Shown piece after piece: positions 62,310-64,000 of a DNA stretch of 64,000 nt. The position numbers and the translations under genes are program-made. The notes under the pieces are model-generated. The model had not been told where the DNA came from and made no database searches. It saw only the letters and a program-made list of their open reading frames with translations. The number at the start of each line of letters is the position of its first letter. Within the stretch, counting starts at the first letter, position 1. The DNA lies in NCBI RefSeq assembly GCF_019175385.1, contig NC_083344.1, positions 11,560,725-11,624,724 of the forward strand. The letters are read 5' to 3'. This stretch comes from Lycium barbarum (Eukaryota; Streptophyta; Magnoliopsida; Solanales; Solanaceae).

Positions 62310-62620
62310 CGCCACATAATGGCCCAACTAATCCCAAGAGGCTAAAAAAAGCAGAGAATGCCATAAAGGCAAACATCTGACCAAGAGGGGCCACAAAGGA
62401 CAAAAATGCCACAAGGGCAAATATCTAGCCAAAAGAGCTACGAAGGACAGAAATGCCAAAAGGATAAATATTCTAGCCAAAAGGGCCGCAAAAGGACAAG
62501 AATGCTGCATGGGTAAACATTCTAGCCAAGGGATACAAGGAGTAAAATGCCACAAGGGCAAAAATCTGGCCAAAAGGGTCACAAAGGAACAAAACCGCAC
62601 ACCTGAGCAAGAGAGTCACA
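62310..62620. repeat. ~60-bp tandem repeat 'gccacaagggcaaacatctagccaaaaggg'
   Basis: About five imperfect copies, alternating 'aatgccacaagggcaaa' with 'tagccaaaagggccac'. Confidence 0.8.
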
Positions 62621-62684
62621 GCCGACACAAAGGACGAAAGAAAGATGATTTAGTCGAGAAGGCCATATATGTCATTTGCATGCC

Positions 62685-62960
62685 GAGATGGCCATTCATA
62701 CAACTGCCAAGAGGGACATTCAGATCAAACTGCCAAAAAGGACCATTCATATCAAACTGCCAAGAGGGCTATTTATACACACTGCCAAGAGGGCTATTCA
62801 TACCATACTGCCAAGATGGTCATTCATACAAACTTCCAAACGGCCATTCACACAAACTGCCAAGAGAGCCATACTGCCAAGAGGGCCATTCAGACAAACT
62901 GCCTAGAGGGCTATTCAAAGCAAACTGCCAAGAGGGCCATTTCATACAAACAATAACTAG
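62685..62960. repeat. ~27-bp tandem repeat 'aaactgccaagagggccattcatac'
   Basis: About ten short units, strongly related but irregular, and apparently derived from the 'gcca..aggg' words of the preceding array. Confidence 0.85.
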
Positions 62961-63816
62961 AGGAGGACCAGCGAATCAAACAGTGCCAAGAAGGTCACTT
63001 ACTTCTAGACAAGCAGACGAGAAGGTCGTCACATAAAACAAAAGACCAATATGGTCATTCAATTTAATTGGTGATAAGAAGGTCACCACACGAAGACAAA
63101 ACGAAGAAGATACAATCAAAACCACGCAAGGGTGGTAAAGGCAAAACAAAGACCAAAAGGTCAACCATAATGTTACCCAGCAAATGGAAGCAACTTAGCA
63201 GTAGCCTAAGAGAGGAGCAGGCTGATCAAACCAGTACCAGACGCATGCGGAGCAAACATGGAACTTTTTCTTACCCAACCGGTCGAGATAGAGTACCCAT
63301 GAGAGTCAAGCTCTTCAGCCAAGAATCAGAAGATCGCTCCACCCCGCACTTAGCCGTACAAAGTTATATTTTTGATCGCTTGCCTTATTTTGCTTTCTTT
63401 CAAAATTCCTGCAATCGATCGGGCACACACCGAAAAACACCAAGGCATCCCACATAAGGGATACCCTTTTCCTTCGATCGAGTTGAACTACAAGTGATTT
63501 GATTCTCATGACTAGGGATATGTAGGTGGACTCAACACTAGAGAGTCAGTCACACTCCAACAAACCACTCCGGGCTTCTCAGTTTTGACATTGGGAAATT
63601 TGAAATTTATTCTAACTTGCATTTAGAAGTCTAATTGAGTCAAACTACAAATGGACTGAATGCTCATATTGCCTGATATATGTAGGAAACTCAGAGACCA
63701 GGGTCGGGCCATGTATTTGAAAATGCATCAAAGAGAGAAGTATTTAGAAATTTGGTCTGCCAAAATTAGGTTTGTATAATTTCGTTGATCAGGGATGGGC
63801 TTGCCATCCCCAAACA

Positions 63817-63829
63817 TTGAAGGGGCAGT
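63817..63829 (+). other. Polypurine tract of the Ogre/Tat element
   Basis: 'ttgaaggggcagt' immediately precedes TGTTGATAGC. Confidence 0.7.
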
Positions 63830-64000
63830 TGTTGATAGCTAATTTTGGCCCTCCAATAATTCTATTTATTTTTCCGGAGTTCTTGGATCTCAAACAGAGT
63901 GAATATGTATTAAATAAAGAAAAATGATTTTTATAAAATTATTTTGATAATATTTTTCCATTTCATTTGGCAAAATTATGTCAAATATATATTGTTAGTC
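63830..64000 (+). mobile_element. Start of the Ogre/Tat 3' LTR, cut by window edge
   Basis: It begins TGTTGATAGCTAATTTTGGCCC after the purine tract. Only 171 bp are inside the window. Confidence 0.7.

Larger units (their letters stand above)
61277..63816 (+). other. 3' untranslated region of the Ogre/Tat element
   Basis: 2.5 kb between integrase and polypurine tract, mostly tandem repeats (see the separate entries). It contains 'gggatacgtaggcag' near 61398, common in this lineage. The long frames at 62509-63036 are translated repeats. Confidence 0.7.

Noticed and set aside
62685..62960. CRISPR-like look of short repeats with variable spacing
   Set aside because: Repeats are contiguous and degenerate, with no constant spacer length, in a plant retroelement.
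62509..63036. 175-codon ORF with repeated His/Cys/Gln units, resembling a repeat protein
   Set aside because: It is the translation of 27-bp tandem repeats in a retroelement 3' UTR; other frames of the same array are open too, as expected for a repeat whose length is a multiple of three.

Overview
The window looks like an intergenic, retrotransposon-rich stretch of a plant nuclear genome, most likely a member of the Solanaceae. The reasons are GT-AG introns in the host genes, tRNA-iMet-type primer binding sites, Sirevirus, Tekay/Del and Ogre/Tat retroelement coding domains, Stowaway-type MITEs, a caulimovirid-like relic, and very long LTRs ending in the GTCGTGACA-type terminus that I associate with nightshades. 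The family assignment is inference; no species can be named.

Host genes are few. (1) One intact four-exon gene at 5809-9441 (+) encodes a 370-residue 2-oxoglutarate/Fe(II)-dependent dioxygenase (SRG1-like). All splice sites, phases and iron and 2OG ligands are present. (2) One dead gene at 25708-29833 (-) has the three receiver-domain exons of a type-B (ARR-B) two-component response regulator. It has a destroyed splice acceptor, a frameshift and a stop, and a Tekay-type Gypsy LTR cuts it off before any DNA-binding domain.

Layout. 1-2800: ends of two LTRs, a Helitron 3' end and a MITE. 2803-4480: a block repeated three times, each copy ending in an (AT)n tract. 4660-5500 (-): endogenous pararetrovirus relic. 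5809-9441: dioxygenase gene, with a MITE and a 240-bp tandem duplication in intron 3. 10388-19945: Sirevirus-like Copia relic split by two solo LTRs with perfect 5-bp target duplications (GTAAA and CATAG). 19945-25707 (-): Tekay/Del Gypsy relic fused head-on to the Copia relic and ending inside the response-regulator gene. 30525-43257: stack of nested solo LTRs in both orientations, two with perfect duplications (GTTAG and CAAAT). 43258-50762: the only structurally complete element, a 7.5-kb Copia with 376-bp LTRs and AAAAC duplications, but with a broken polyprotein. 51783-59021: a chain of four LTRs, each interrupting the previous one. 59022-64000: the 3' half of an Ogre/Tat Gypsy element with three classes of tandem repeat before its polypurine tract and 3' LTR.

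The retroelement genes do not form a working system: every polyprotein has stops or frameshifts, and several catalytic residues are changed. The most informative signals are the readable order of nested insertions, LTR segments with copy-specific palindromic repeats, a conserved hairpin-like block shared by the LTR families, and an unexplained ORF before gag in the complete Copia.
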